This document shows positions 63,905-64,000 of a DNA stretch of 64,000 bases, piece by piece. Within the stretch, counting starts at the first letter, position 1; each line of letters starts with the position of its first letter. This stretch comes from Doris montereyensis. Taxonomy: Eukaryota > Mollusca > Gastropoda > Nudibranchia > Dorididae. The notes beneath the pieces are model-generated. The model was not told where the DNA came from, ran no database searches, and was given only the letters and a program-made list of their open reading frames with translations. The stretch spans positions 123,267 to 187,266 of the forward strand of contig JAXRKP010000219.1 in assembly GCA_037039925.1 (NCBI GenBank), in the 5' to 3' direction. Position numbers and translations under genes: made by a program.

Positions 63905-64000
63905 TCTTCTTTTCAAAGGTCACAACAAACTCCTCAAAGATTTTTTGGTTTCATTGCTGCTCATTGATGATACTTATGTTTGTGTAAAAGGAAAGAGTTT
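63905..64000 (-). repeat. Partial second copy of the LINE 3' segment
   Basis: TCAAAGGTCACAACAAACTC, TTTGGTTTCATTGCTGCTCA and TGTGTAAAAGGAAA repeat the sequence at 63039-63125 in the same orientation, about 870 bp apart. It runs off the window end. Confidence 0.85.

Overview
This is animal nuclear DNA. It is AT-rich, with spliced genes, GT-AG introns of 0.2 to over 9 kb, many tRNA-derived SINE copies, decayed non-LTR retrotransposons, several kinds of short DNA transposon and long CT, TA, TTC and TCA microsatellites. The repeat style and protein divergence suggest a mollusc, probably a gastropod; that is inference, because nothing in the window fixes the species.

Three conserved genes could be rebuilt exon by exon, with codon phase agreeing at every junction. 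(1) The 3' half of CDC27/APC3, an anaphase-promoting complex scaffold subunit, is on the + strand from the window start to a stop at 9803. (2) A complete DNAJC7 (TPR2), a TPR plus J-domain HSP70/HSP90 co-chaperone, is on the - strand from the start codon at 38468 to the stop at 20455, in 13 coding exons. (3) The 5' end of a type I phosphatidylinositol-4-phosphate 5-kinase (PIP5K1) is on the + strand. Its exons are at about 46973-47070, 53465-53490 (a 26-nt microexon) and 54392-54480; the kinase domain lies beyond the window. CDC27 and DNAJC7 are convergent (10.6 kb between stop codons). DNAJC7 and PIP5K1 are divergent (8.5 kb between start codons). The three genes share no pathway; their adjacency looks incidental.

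All three genes carry single-base indels relative to the expected reading frame (near 3451, 20517, 46994 and 54446). Three of the four are in C or G homopolymers. Uncorrected long-read assembly error is the simplest explanation, and an automated annotation would truncate these proteins.

The rest is repeat-rich. The most informative elements are: two opposite-orientation copies of one hAT-like non-autonomous transposon (3601-4743 in a CDC27 intron; 24602-25915 in a DNAJC7 intron) with 8-bp target duplications; a 1.0-kb element flanked by TTAA with about 30-bp inverted ends (33421-34426); a 2.2-kb element with about 22-bp inverted ends (29287-31493); a three-copy MITE family (9231, 15811, 50455); a decayed RTE-like LINE in two copies (26175; 40368-41480); other LINE 3' fragments; and at least four SINE families. 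The interval 55.4-64 kb, inside PIP5K1 intron 3, is a patchwork of repeated segments separated by CT arrays, with minisatellites. No prokaryote-type system, CRISPR array or obvious new multigene system is present.
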